Shown piece after piece: positions 39,343 through 48,671 of a DNA stretch of 64,000 nt. The position numbers and the translations under genes are program-made. The notes beneath the pieces are model-generated. The model ran no database searches, was not told the DNA's origin, and worked only from the letters and a program-made list of their open reading frames with translations. Positions within the stretch are counted from its first letter, which is position 1; every line of letters begins with the position of its first letter. Source of the stretch: an uncultured Clostridia bacterium (lineage in GTDB: Bacteria; Bacillota; Clostridia; Oscillospirales; Acutalibacteraceae). The stretch lies in contig CAMNST010000001.1 of NCBI GenBank assembly GCA_946555465.1, positions 248,001-312,000 on the forward strand, written 5' to 3'.

Positions 39343-40219
39343 AATTTGCCACGCACTTTTCAAGCAGAATTTCGGGATAATACGATTGTTTTGCTTTTCT
39401 GAGCCCTTCCAGCCCTAAATCTTCTTCACGGTTTACAAACTCATAATCCATAAGAAAATTTTTAGTAAACTCCTGATTTATAATCGGATAAGCCCCCTGA
39501 ACATCGGCAGGTGCTTTTTCAAAATGAGTTACAAAAAGTTTTTCGGAATGGCGTTCACCAAAAGTATAGGCAATCGCTTTTCCGCCTACACGAAGAAGAC
39601 CGCCGACAAAATTAAGTTTTTCATAATTTTCAAACGCAGTAAGGACTGCTTCAAACTCAAACGAATAATCTTCATCATCTTCATGATTTTTTATCCACTG
39701 CATATGAAGTTCTATACAGTCATTTATATTGTCAGGGCCTATTTTTTCAAATGACCAGTCCGGGTTATTTTTTTTAAAATTGGTTATGTGATTTCTTTTT
39801 CCGTGATATTTTTTTCCGTGCAGTTGCGCCATTTTTTCAACAGAATAAATATAATCACTGTATGAATCATCGTATTCATAATTGAATTTATCAGGAAAAT
39901 GCTTATCAAGAAGTTCTTTATAATACGGAGTTACACCGTATATTGAGGGGGTCAAACCATTTTCTTTTGCATCTTTTATAATCATTTCAACAGCATCTTT
40001 AAAATCGCCGTTTCCGATAGGTACGGAATATTTGATTTCATTTCCTCTTCCCCACCGGCACATGAAAAAATCTTTATAACGGCATATCTGGGTTAAATAT
40101 GCCGTACTCCATACAAAGAGATTTCCGAAAGTATATTCACAATTAAAACTATTTGCATATTTAAGGCATTCATCTACCCACTCTTTATCATCAATAGCAG
40201 GTTTTCTAAATTCCAACAT
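39332..40219 (-). CDS. DUF2156 / phosphatidylglycerol lysyltransferase-like protein
   Basis: FRKPAIDDKEWVDECLKYANSFNCEYTFGNLFVW; KKYHGKRNHITNFKK. Confidence 0.85.
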   Translation of the reverse strand: MLEFRKPAIDDKEWVDECLKYANSFNCEYTFGNLFVWSTAYLTQICRYKDFFMCRWGRGNEIKYSVPIGNGDFKDAVEMIIKDAKENGLTPSIYGVTPYYKELLDKHFPDKFNYEYDDSYSDYIYSVEKMAQLHGKKYHGKRNHITNFKKNNPDWSFEKIGPDNINDCIELHMQWIKNHEDDEDYSFEFEAVLTAFENYEKLNFVGGLLRVGGKAIAYTFGERHSEKLFVTHFEKAPADVQGAYPIINQEFTKNFLMDYEFVNREEDLGLEGLRKAKQSYYPEILLEKCVANYVE

Positions 40220-40223
40220 TTTA

Positions 40224-40886
40224 TTACAATTCCTCTTTAATATTTAAAACAATATTTTTATGTATTTCTTCAATATCAAGTGGTTTTTCACCATCAGAAC
40301 AAGGAATAACAATCCAGTTCTGCTTCTCCGCCGCATATAGAGCCGCCTGTCTGCATCTGTTAAGAAATGCAGTATTTGCCTCATGAACATCTTTTTTGCT
40401 TTCATCGCCGTTATATCTTTCGCTCATCAGTTTCTGAGATATTTCCACGGGCATATCCAGATAAATAACAGCATCCGGCTTAGGTATTCCGATTTTGTTA
40501 TATTCAAAATCAGCAGACCATTCAAGATATTCATCCCATTTTTCTTTATCAATTTTTTCCATCTGATAAATCGAATTTGAAGTGGCGTATCTGTCTGCAA
40601 GAATCAGAGTACCGCTCTTATAATCACTTTCCCATCCGAGTTTATAGGATGCAAATCTATCTACAGCATAAAATGCACCTGCAGCATAGGCATTAACACT
40701 GTCCGCGTTGCTGCCGAATTCACCGCCCAGATACATTTTTACAAGAGTGCTTGACGGGCTTTCATAGTCGGGCAGTTTTATTTTTTTATATTTGATATTT
40801 TCTGAGTCAAAGTAATTCTCAAGAAGTGCAGTCTGCGTGGACTTGCCGCATCCGTCAAGTCCTTCAATTATAATTAGTTTTGCCAT
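40224..40886 (-). CDS. Thymidylate kinase-like deoxynucleotide kinase
   Basis: LIIIEGLDGCGKSTQ Walker A; LADRYATSN; start MAKLIIIEG (track extends to 40928). Confidence 0.82.
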   Translation of the reverse strand: MAKLIIIEGLDGCGKSTQTALLENYFDSENIKYKKIKLPDYESPSSTLVKMYLGGEFGSNADSVNAYAAGAFYAVDRFASYKLGWESDYKSGTLILADRYATSNSIYQMEKIDKEKWDEYLEWSADFEYNKIGIPKPDAVIYLDMPVEISQKLMSERYNGDESKKDVHEANTAFLNRCRQAALYAAEKQNWIVIPCSDGEKPLDIEEIHKNIVLNIKEEL

Positions 40887-41088
40887 TTTTCTTTTTTTCA
40901 ACCTTTTTTCTGTTTCCCTTTTCGTCAACTATATACGTATTTTCAAGTTGACTGACAAGACTTGCTTTAAAAGAATCAATATACTCTCTTCTGAGTACAG
41001 CCTGCTCCTCTTTTTCTTCTTCAGTCAAACCTGCTGTTTTGGATTTTTTAGCAAGTTCATTAATACGGTTAATTTTTTCCTTTGTCAT
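40864..41088 (-). CDS. DUF896 family protein (YnzC-like)
   Basis: INRINELAKKSKTAGLTEEEKEEQAVLRREYIDSFKASL. Confidence 0.92.
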   Translation of the reverse strand: MTKEKINRINELAKKSKTAGLTEEEKEEQAVLRREYIDSFKASLVSQLENTYIVDEKGNRKKVEKKKNGKTNYN

Positions 41089-42218
41089 TAGTCTAAGAAA
41101 TCCCTCAACTTTTTACTTCTGCTCGGATGGCGCAGTTTTCTAAGCGCCTTTGCCTCTATCTGTCTTATTCTTTCACGTGTTACATTAAACTCTCTGCCCA
41201 CTTCTTCAAGCGTTTTCGGATTACCGTCTTCTAATCCGAAACGAAGTGAAAGAACTTTTTCTTCTCTCGGGGTAAGCGTTTTAAGAACCTCTGAAAGTTG
41301 CTCTTTGAGAAGGCTCATTGACGCAGCATCAGCAGGAGCGAGAGCATCATCATCGGGAATGAAATCACCAAGATGAGAATCTTCCTCTTCACCGATAGGG
41401 GTTTCAAGTGAAACAGGTTCCTGTGCCACTCTTAATATCTCTCTCACCTTATCAACAGGCATTTCAAGAAATTCTGCAATTTCATCAGGTGTGGGTTCCC
41501 TGCCGTTTGTGTGAAGAAGCTGACTGTTTGCCTTTTTAACTTTATTGATGGTTTCCACCATATGAACAGGAATACGTATTGTTCTTGCCTGATCGGCAAT
41601 GGCACGTGTAATTGCCTGTCTTATCCACCATGTTGCATATGTTGAAAATTTAAAACCTTTTGTATAATCAAACTTGTCAACCGCCTTGATAAGACCGAGA
41701 TTGCCCTCCTGGATTAAATCAAGAAACTGCATTCCTCTGCCGACATATCTTTTTGCAATACTTACAACAAGACGCAGATTGGCTTCGGCAAGTCTTTTCT
41801 TTGCTTTTTCGTCATCATCTGCAATGCGTATTGCAAGTTCAATTTCCTCTTCCGGGGTAAGAAGCGGAACTCGTCCGATTTCTTTAAGGTAAACTTTAAC
41901 CGGATCATCCATTGCCGCACTATCATTTACCGCAACCGTATCAGCAGCATCGGTTTCTTTCGGCAAATCAACTTCAAGATTAAGGCTGTCAAATGCTTCG
42001 GCAGAAAAATCATCAACAATATTTATGTTTGAAGAGTCAATCTGCTCATTCAGTTTTTCAAGTTCCTCAACATCAAGATCAAGTTCAACAATAAGATTAT
42101 CAATTTCCTGTGTTGAAAGATGACCTGTTGCCTTACCTTTTTCTATAAGTTTCTTAAATGCCGCCTGCTTTTTTTCTTCACTTACGGGTTGCTGAGGCAT
42201 AAGATTAATTTCTTTCAT
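41088..42218 (-). CDS. rpoD: Primary RNA polymerase sigma factor
   Basis: [61 protein letters not shown]. Confidence 0.97.
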   Translation of the reverse strand: MKEINLMPQQPVSEEKKQAAFKKLIEKGKATGHLSTQEIDNLIVELDLDVEELEKLNEQIDSSNINIVDDFSAEAFDSLNLEVDLPKETDAADTVAVNDSAAMDDPVKVYLKEIGRVPLLTPEEEIELAIRIADDDEKAKKRLAEANLRLVVSIAKRYVGRGMQFLDLIQEGNLGLIKAVDKFDYTKGFKFSTYATWWIRQAITRAIADQARTIRIPVHMVETINKVKKANSQLLHTNGREPTPDEIAEFLEMPVDKVREILRVAQEPVSLETPIGEEEDSHLGDFIPDDDALAPADAASMSLLKEQLSEVLKTLTPREEKVLSLRFGLEDGNPKTLEEVGREFNVTRERIRQIEAKALRKLRHPSRSKKLRDFLD

Positions 42219-42236
42219 AATACAATCTCCTCTTTC

Positions 42237-43979
42237 TTATGTATTGCTTTTTTTGAACAAATTTCTAAAACTTTCATCATCGCTGAGTTGTGATGATGAA
42301 TTATTTGCACTTCTGAATTCTTCTTCAACAGTTGCCAAACAGTCTTTAAACTCTTTTTTGGCATGTTTGCTTTCTCTGTTTCTTGCAATGATTCCTGAAA
42401 GCCTGCCCATCTCACTGTCTGTCAGCGTTTCGCTGAAATGAATAACATCTGTATCAAGATGATTTGCAAGCCTTGAGACAATCTCGTTATATACCTTTCG
42501 TATAAATCCTTGAGAAAGCATATCCGAATTAAAATCTTTGCACATTTCAAGACAATCGGGATATCTGAGCAAAAGACCGATAATTCTTTCTTCAGCCTTT
42601 ATCTGACGGATAGATATGTTATTGTCATAACTTCTGCGCTGATTTTCTCTTACACTTGTGTCAACAATTTCTTTATATACTTTTTGTCTTTTTTTTCTTG
42701 AATTTCGTAAACTGTAACTGTCAAGTTGCGCTTTTATACTTGATTTTTCAACTTCAAGTTCAGTTGATAAACGTGACAAATACAAATCCTGTTCTATAGG
42801 ACTGACATCAGCAAGTATTTTTATGCATTCTTTAAGAAAATCAATTTTTCCCTGTGTTGCATTCAAATTATATTTCTTCCTCAGTTCAAGAATAGCAAAC
42901 TCAATTTCATTTGACGCACCTTCAAGCATTCCTTTAAACTTGTCCCGACCGTAAGTTCTTATAATTTCATCGGGATCTTTTCCTCCCACAAGAGAAGGAA
43001 TACGAACTTTTACATCTGTATGCTTAAAGAGGTTTATCGCCTTGTTAAGAGCCTTCTGACCTGCCTCATCGGCATCATATGCAAGAATAACTTCTTTTGT
43101 ATATCTGCTGATAAGGCGAACCTGTTCTTCTGTAAGAGCGGTACCGCATCCGGCAACAGCATTATTAAACCCAGCCTGATGCATTGCAATTACATCCATA
43201 TACCCTTCACAGAGAATCAAATTATCAGCCGAACTGTCTTTTGCCATGTTCATAGCAAAAAGTTCGTTTGTCTTTTTATAAACAAGGGTATCAGAGGTGT
43301 TAATATACTTAGGCTTGCTGTTATCAAGAACACGTCCGCCAAAGGCAATAACGTTTCCCCTGACATCTATAATGGGCGTCATTACTCTGTTTTTAAAAGT
43401 ATCATAATAGTTATTATTGCGTCCTGCTTTTACAACGCCGGCATCCACCATATCACTTATTCTGAAACCTTTTGATTTAAGGTGTTTCAGAAGCCCGTCC
43501 CATTTATCAGGAGCATAACCGAGACCGAATTTTTTTATAGTACTCATACTGAGTCCGCGATTTAAAAAATAATCAAGTCCTATTTTACCCTGAGAACCAA
43601 TCATATATCCATAGAAAAATCTTGCAGTTTCCCTGTTGATTTCAAGAATTTTTCTTCTTTTTTTTGATAAACTGTCATCATAACCTTCATCGGGCATCTG
43701 CATACCTGCACGCTGAGCAAGAAACTTAACGGCATCAATATAATCAAGATTTTCAATATTCTTAATAAAAGTTACCGCATCACCGCCGGACCCGCATCCA
43801 AAACAATAATACGACTGCGTGTCATTGTATACGGTAAAAGACGGTGTCTTTTCATTATGGAAGGGACATAAACCAACAGAAGTTGAGCCTCTTTTTCTTA
43901 GTGAAATGTAAGTTGAAATTATGTCTTCAATATCTGTTTTAAATTTCAGTTCCTGTAAAAATGATTCATTAATTGCCAT
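42237..43979 (-). CDS. dnaG: DNA primase
   Basis: CHC2 zinc finger (GLCPFHNEKTPSF...YYCFGCGSGGD); TOPRIM EGYMDVIAMHQAGF. Confidence 0.96.
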   Translation of the reverse strand: MAINESFLQELKFKTDIEDIISTYISLRKRGSTSVGLCPFHNEKTPSFTVYNDTQSYYCFGCGSGGDAVTFIKNIENLDYIDAVKFLAQRAGMQMPDEGYDDSLSKKRRKILEINRETARFFYGYMIGSQGKIGLDYFLNRGLSMSTIKKFGLGYAPDKWDGLLKHLKSKGFRISDMVDAGVVKAGRNNNYYDTFKNRVMTPIIDVRGNVIAFGGRVLDNSKPKYINTSDTLVYKKTNELFAMNMAKDSSADNLILCEGYMDVIAMHQAGFNNAVAGCGTALTEEQVRLISRYTKEVILAYDADEAGQKALNKAINLFKHTDVKVRIPSLVGGKDPDEIIRTYGRDKFKGMLEGASNEIEFAILELRKKYNLNATQGKIDFLKECIKILADVSPIEQDLYLSRLSTELEVEKSSIKAQLDSYSLRNSRKKRQKVYKEIVDTSVRENQRRSYDNNISIRQIKAEERIIGLLLRYPDCLEMCKDFNSDMLSQGFIRKVYNEIVSRLANHLDTDVIHFSETLTDSEMGRLSGIIARNRESKHAKKEFKDCLATVEEEFRSANNSSSQLSDDESFRNLFKKSNT

Positions 43980-44012
43980 AATTTCAACTCCTTTCAGAAA
44001 AATTTTTAAAAT

Positions 44013-45023
44013 TTAATCAAGCCAGAACATTGGAACAAAAAGATTGTTAAACACTTTCAATGCATAATTATCACTCATACCGGCAATGTAATCACACACG
44101 CCTCTTTCATCTCCGTCACTTTTTGCAATTTCAACATATGCATAAGGCATCTCTTCGATATGATTGATATAATAGGAATAAATCTTTTCAAGCATATCTA
44201 CTGCCTTTCGTTCCTCTCCTTTACAAACAGGATTCGTATAAACAGCAGAAAACATAAAACTATGTAAATCACAAAAACCTTCATAACAATCATCACTCAT
44301 TCTGATTTTGTCACTGCTGTTTTTGATTACATCAATTACCATATTGTTAATTCGTTCAGATTTTGTCATGCCAAGTTGCATTCTGAGACTGAGCGGAATA
44401 TCTTCTTCAGCCAGCACCTCGGCTCTGATTGCATCGTCAATATCGTGATTTATATAAGCAATTTTATCTGCAATTCTTATAATCTGACCTTCAAGGGTAT
44501 ATGCTTCCTCGCCTTTAGTATGGCATAGAATTCCGTTTTTTACTTCATCGGTAAGATTAAGACCTCTTCCGTCTTTTTCAAGTCTTTCAACAACTCTTAC
44601 ACTCTGTTCATAATGCTTAAACCCGCATTTGCACAACTTGTCCAGCGCTCTTTCACCTGCATGGCCGAAAGGAGTATGACCCAAATCGTGACCAAGGGCA
44701 ACAGCCTCCGTCAAATCTTCATTAAGTTGGAGGGCGCGCGCAATCGTTCTTGCAATCTGTGAAACTTCAAGCGTATGCGTAAGCCTTGTTCTGTAATGAT
44801 CACCACTCGGTGCAAGAAAAACCTGAGTTTTATGTTTTAGTCTTCTGAAAGACTGACTGTGAATAATTCTGTCTCTGTCACGCTGAAAGCAGGTTCTTAT
44901 TGAACATTCATCTTCGGCAGCGGCTCGGCCGCGTGAGTTACACGAAAGGCAAGCGTTTTCACTTAAAATTCTTTTTTCGTTTTCTTCCGATAAAAGACGT
45001 ATAGAATTTTCCAAATTATTCAT
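44013..45023 (-). CDS. dgt: Deoxyguanosinetriphosphate triphosphohydrolase
   Basis: RDRDRIIHSQSFRRLKHKTQVF; HTLEVSQIARTIAR; HDLGHTPFGHAGE. Confidence 0.94.
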   Translation of the reverse strand: MNNLENSIRLLSEENEKRILSENACLSCNSRGRAAAEDECSIRTCFQRDRDRIIHSQSFRRLKHKTQVFLAPSGDHYRTRLTHTLEVSQIARTIARALQLNEDLTEAVALGHDLGHTPFGHAGERALDKLCKCGFKHYEQSVRVVERLEKDGRGLNLTDEVKNGILCHTKGEEAYTLEGQIIRIADKIAYINHDIDDAIRAEVLAEEDIPLSLRMQLGMTKSERINNMVIDVIKNSSDKIRMSDDCYEGFCDLHSFMFSAVYTNPVCKGEERKAVDMLEKIYSYYINHIEEMPYAYVEIAKSDGDERGVCDYIAGMSDNYALKVFNNLFVPMFWLD

Positions 45024-45123
45024 CCTTTCATAATATTATACTCAGTTTAACGCATATTCCCTTTTAAAGCAATAAAAAATTTTATATTGACTATTTTTTA
45101 TAATAAATATATTATTTAGTTAG

Positions 45124-45957
45124 GTGATATTTATGATATATGCTTTGATTGCTTTAATAATTTTAATTCTGTTCATATTTTTTTATTATGAAAACAACAA
45201 ACTTGATATTACGCGATATGAATTAAAAAGCAAAAACGCAAAACAGAATTTTAAAATTATTCACCTTTCAGATTTTCATTCAAAGCCGTTTAAAGGAGTT
45301 CTCGATAAAGTAAAAGAAGAAAAGCCGGATATAATCTGCATCACGGGTGACTATATCAACGACCATTGTAAAAACAAAGATAAAATGCTTGAGTATGCAA
45401 AAAAACTCGTCAGTATTGCTCCTGTTTACTATATAACGGGAAATCACGAAAGACGTCTTGATTCTTTTAATCAACTTATGTCTGAACTTGAAAAAACAGG
45501 CTTTACTGTTCTTCTCGATAAAATTACCGACACGGATTTCTGCACAATCCTCGGTCTGGATGAGAATCAGGCAGATTTTGATGATTATAAAGCACGCAAA
45601 AACGGTACTTTCAAATACAGAGACATGAGTAATTTATTTGAAGAACTTGATAAACACAGTGGTTTTAAAATTGTTTTAAGCCATTTTCCCGAAAATTTTG
45701 AAGGAATAAAAGAACTTAACTACTCGCAGTATGATTTTGATCTGCAATTATCGGGACACGCTCACGGCGGACAATGGATTATGCCTTTTTTCGGACCGCT
45801 TTTCTCGCCGGGACAAGGAATTCTGCCCAAATATGCAAGGGGATCTTTTGGCACAAAACCGAAATTAATAATAAGCCGCGGACTGGGAAATTCAGAATTT
45901 CCCATAAGACTTTTTAATCATCCTGAAATTGTAATTATTGATGTAATTGAAAAATAA
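45124..45957 (+). CDS. Metallophosphoesterase, membrane-anchored
   Basis: N-terminal TM; HLSDFHS, GDYIND, GNHERR, SGHAHGGQ. Confidence 0.93.
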   Translation: MIFMIYALIALIILILFIFFYYENNKLDITRYELKSKNAKQNFKIIHLSDFHSKPFKGVLDKVKEEKPDIICITGDYINDHCKNKDKMLEYAKKLVSIAPVYYITGNHERRLDSFNQLMSELEKTGFTVLLDKITDTDFCTILGLDENQADFDDYKARKNGTFKYRDMSNLFEELDKHSGFKIVLSHFPENFEGIKELNYSQYDFDLQLSGHAHGGQWIMPFFGPLFSPGQGILPKYARGSFGTKPKLIISRGLGNSEFPIRLFNHPEIVIIDVIEK

Positions 45958-45967
45958 TAAAAATTTT

Positions 45968-46010
45968 AACGCAGCCATTATCTGACAAAACGGATAACGG
46001 CTGCGTTTTA
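45968..46010 (+). terminator. Intrinsic terminator
   Basis: AACGCAGCC-attatc...gataac-GGCTGCGTTTTA. Confidence 0.75.
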
Positions 46011-46089
46011 TCTCTTATACGAAAGATAAGCATACAAGAAACGGATAGTAATGATTGTAAATAAATCGAACTGTAACACGCTGAAAAAT

Positions 46090-46581
46090 TTATAAAACGC
46101 TGATTTCTCCGCAAGCAATTTTTTTACCTGAATTTCCTGACGGCTGAGTTGTAAAATCATCTGCTTTCTCGTGTATTATAACCGTTTTTCCAATGATTTC
46201 TTCAACAGTAAATCTGTTGGTTATAAAAACTGAAAAAGCAAAGCCGTTATCGCTGATAAGAGGCGGTAAATCACCGGCATGGTTCGGATGCGCACTTGCG
46301 TTTGGATTATAATGTGATTTTGCATTTGCAAACGGGTCATCGCTGTTGCCGCTGCATTCACTGCCACTGTGTATGTGAAAACCGTGAAAACCGCTGCTTT
46401 CAGGCAATCCCGAAATAAGCGCATATACCAAAGTGCCGTTAGCAGTCTGATAGAATTTAACAATACCTGAAATATTTTTATAATCATCACTGCCTGTAAC
46501 GTCTGCATATGCCTGTGGATTTTTGCAGAGCAGAGATATAAATGCCTGATTAAACCCCTCAAAAAATGATTTATTTTTCAT
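46090..46581 (-). CDS. Cu/Zn superoxide dismutase family protein lacking a signal peptide
   Basis: GFHIHSGSEC, AKSHYNPNASAHPNHAGDLPPL, GKTVIIHEKADDFTTQPSGNSGKKIACGEI. Confidence 0.88.
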   Translation of the reverse strand: MKNKSFFEGFNQAFISLLCKNPQAYADVTGSDDYKNISGIVKFYQTANGTLVYALISGLPESSGFHGFHIHSGSECSGNSDDPFANAKSHYNPNASAHPNHAGDLPPLISDNGFAFSVFITNRFTVEEIIGKTVIIHEKADDFTTQPSGNSGKKIACGEISVL

Positions 46582-46755
46582 ATTAACTGATCCCTCCGTA
46601 AAATTGTATTCAGCGATATATCAGTTAATGAGAAATGATTGTTTGATTGGATATTTCAAGTTCCTTTGACTCAATTTTATTTATTAAGGGAACCAATAAT
46701 ACGGCTTTTCTACTGCATTCAGATATAGAACACAGATGCCACTAATATAATAGGC

Positions 46756-46795
46756 AAAAATTAAGACAGCCGAGTAATCGGTTGCCTTAATTTTT
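46756..46795. terminator. Intrinsic terminator-like hairpin
   Basis: AAAAATTAAG-aCAgCCGA-gtaa-TCGGtTGc-CTTAATTTTT. Confidence 0.6.
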
Positions 46796-46804
46796 ATGAA
46801 ACTT

Positions 46805-47260
46805 TTATTTTTCAGATGTTTCACACCAATATCTGAGTTTTGGTATGTGTTCTTCAAAATATGCTTTTGCCTGATCTTTCGTGAAACTTTCATTTGACAT
46901 ATGCTCCGAAAGAAAATTTATCAGCACATCCATATCTTTATAAGCAAAATCGCCATTTGCATAGCACCATTTACAGTATTCCTCATTAAATGTTCCGTCA
47001 GGTTCTTTACTGATTGAACTGTCATCAAGAGGCATACCACAGCATTGACATATCAATTTTTGAGGAGAACCTAAAAGAGTGTTGATTGAAACGTCAAACA
47101 ATTTTGAAAGTAGTTTTAATGTTTCTGTATTTGGGATTGCATCACCTGATTCCCATTTTGAAACCGCCTGTCTTGTAACAAATACTTTTTCGGCAAGTTC
47201 ATCCTGCGTTAATGCATTGTGCTTACGCAGTTCAAATATAATTTCTTTTGTTTCCAAAAT
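46805..47260 (-). CDS. XRE-family regulator with C-terminal zinc-ribbon-like domain
   Basis: HTH LTQDELAEKVFVTRQAVSKWESGDAIP; CQCCGMPLDD...EYCKWC; start approximate (track extends to 47284). Confidence 0.85.
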   Translation of the reverse strand: MLETKEIIFELRKHNALTQDELAEKVFVTRQAVSKWESGDAIPNTETLKLLSKLFDVSINTLLGSPQKLICQCCGMPLDDSSISKEPDGTFNEEYCKWCYANGDFAYKDMDVLINFLSEHMSNESFTKDQAKAYFEEHIPKLRYWCETSEK

Positions 47261-47493
47261 TATCACCTCGAGTACAGTATACAATAGTGTTTATCCGTTA
47301 TCAAGCAACTGACAGTTGCTTTTAATCTGCCAGTAATAAAAATAAACCACCGTTCAGTTGGTAGTTTAAATTATCACTTTTTGACAATATAATTTAACAC
47401 ATTTTAACGATTTAGAACAAAAAGCAACATACCGTGTCAGCATTTGTCACTCGTTATCATATTTTATCATCGAGTCACAGCGCCTAACCATGC

Positions 47494-47522
47494 TTGACAA
47501 AAATTAACAACTATGTTACAAT
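47494..47522 (+). promoter_or_regulatory. Consensus sigma-A promoter for plus-strand small RNA
   Basis: TTGACA (47494-47499)-17 nt-TACAAT (47517-47522). Confidence 0.8.
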
Positions 47523-47528
47523 AAAAAT

Positions 47529-47612
47529 GAGGAGCAAATCAATTATTGATTAGCCCCACCTAGTTAACAGACGACCGCTTCACAATTCTACTCGAGCGGT
47601 CGTTTCTGTTTT
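47529..47612 (+). ncRNA. Candidate antitoxin RNA of a type I toxin-antitoxin locus
   Basis: Consensus promoter immediately upstream, no ORF, ends at ACGACCGCT/AGCGGTCGT terminator (47571-47603) plus T-rich tail; runs towards the toxin ORF. Confidence 0.65.
47571..47612 (+). terminator. Intrinsic terminator of the candidate antitoxin RNA
   Basis: 9-bp perfect stem 47571-47579/47595-47603 followed by tttctgttttt. Confidence 0.75.
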
Positions 47613-47630
47613 TCTATTCCCTCTTTTTTT

Positions 47631-47744
47631 CTATTCCCTCTTTTGCATTTCTATAATAATTGCTATCATCTGAACGCAAATACCGATAAAACCAAGTGAT
47701 AAATTCATAACACTGATTAAAAATTCAAAATAATTTAAGGGCAT
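47631..47744 (-). CDS. 37-aa hydrophobic candidate type I toxin (not in ORF track)
   Basis: MPLNYFEFLISVMNLSLGFIGICVQMIAIIIEMQKRE; one TM segment plus charged tail; strong GGAGGAA site. Confidence 0.7.
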   Translation of the reverse strand: MPLNYFEFLISVMNLSLGFIGICVQMIAIIIEMQKRE

Positions 47745-47756
47745 ATTATAATTCCT

Positions 47757-47789
47757 CCTTTAACACTATGCGACTGCTAATATTAAAGG
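47757..47789 (-). promoter_or_regulatory. Hairpin overlapping the toxin Shine-Dalgarno
   Basis: Minus-strand RNA CCTTTAATAT...GTGTTAAAGG, 10 pairs incl. two G.U, involving part of the AAAGGAGG site. Confidence 0.6.
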
Positions 47790-47862
47790 GGTTAACCGCA
47801 ACTGATTTGCTCCTCTCGGATTATCACCGTATTCAATTTTTACCGGATCAAATCCTGTTAAA

Positions 47863-47891
47863 ATTATAACAAAGTTTTGCTTATATTTCAA
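47863..47891 (-). promoter_or_regulatory. Sigma-A promoter for the toxin mRNA
   Basis: TTGAAA-17 nt-TATAAT on minus strand (47891-47886, 47868-47863). Confidence 0.75.
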
Positions 47892-47952
47892 TAAAATTCC
47901 ATTATTTTTGGGCGAAAATTCAATCGACTTTTTTTGTCACCTTTTTGCAAAT

Positions 47953-47976
47953 TTCCACACTATATTAAGTGTGGAA
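47953..47976. promoter_or_regulatory. Perfect palindrome in the promoter region of the DUF5343-like gene
   Basis: TTCCACACT-atatta-AGTGTGGAA, 22 nt upstream of the start codon. Confidence 0.55.
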
Positions 47977-47998
47977 TATTTTTTTGAGGAGAATGAAA

Positions 47999-48628
47999 AT
48001 GATTGATTTTTATTTAAACGGAACAAACCATCTCATCAAGGTTATGAACGGAATTAAGAAAAAGCGTGTTCCAAACATATTCACTCATAAATTTGTTAAG
48101 GAAATTACAGAAAGTGAATCTACTTATGACAGAGATTATAAAGAACTTTTTCAAAAACTCGGTTTGATAGACTCACACTCAAACCCAACGGAACACTATT
48201 ATCAATACACGCAGGATGAAACAAACAAAATTCTTACAAAAAGAATCAAAGAGGCTTACAGCGAACTTTTCGATATGTCAAACAACGCTGATAAACTGGG
48301 AGTCAATAAAGTGGCAGAGCGCCTCAAAATTATTAATGCAGCAGAAAATATTGATGATAAAACCACAATAAAGATTGCAGAAACTTTTCTGGCTCTTTGC
48401 AGGTATGCTGAAAATTCATCAACACCCGACGAAAACAATAATAATGAGGATAAAGAAAAACCTGATAATATTGTTTATGAAAACAATATGTTTAACTTAG
48501 ATGATATAAAAGAACTTTCAACAGAAAGCAATGTTAATCTGTTTGTAAACTTACAGTTACCGGAAACACAAGATGAAGAAATATATGAGAAAATTTTTAA
48601 AGCATACAAAAAGATTTATAAAAAATAG
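47999..48628 (+). CDS. DUF5343-like protein
   Basis: LIKVMNGIKKKRVPNIFTHKFVKEIT...LGLIDSHSNPTEHYYQY...KRIKEAYSELFDMSNNADKL; GAGGAG site before ATG at 47999. Confidence 0.65.
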   Translation: MIDFYLNGTNHLIKVMNGIKKKRVPNIFTHKFVKEITESESTYDRDYKELFQKLGLIDSHSNPTEHYYQYTQDETNKILTKRIKEAYSELFDMSNNADKLGVNKVAERLKIINAAENIDDKTTIKIAETFLALCRYAENSSTPDENNNNEDKEKPDNIVYENNMFNLDDIKELSTESNVNLFVNLQLPETQDEEIYEKIFKAYKKIYKK

Positions 48629-48635
48629 CGAACAA

Positions 48636-48666
48636 AAAGAGAACAGATTATCTGTTCTCTTTTTTA
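48636..48666. terminator. Intrinsic terminator
   Basis: AAAAAGAGAACAGAT-TA-TCTGTTCTCTTTTTT. Confidence 0.8.
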
Positions 48667-48671
48667 TATCA

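Noticed and set aside
47529-47815. 13-bp inverted repeat considered as transposon ends
   Set aside because: The enclosed DNA has no transposase and the repeats fall just inside two promoters, fitting RNA function better.
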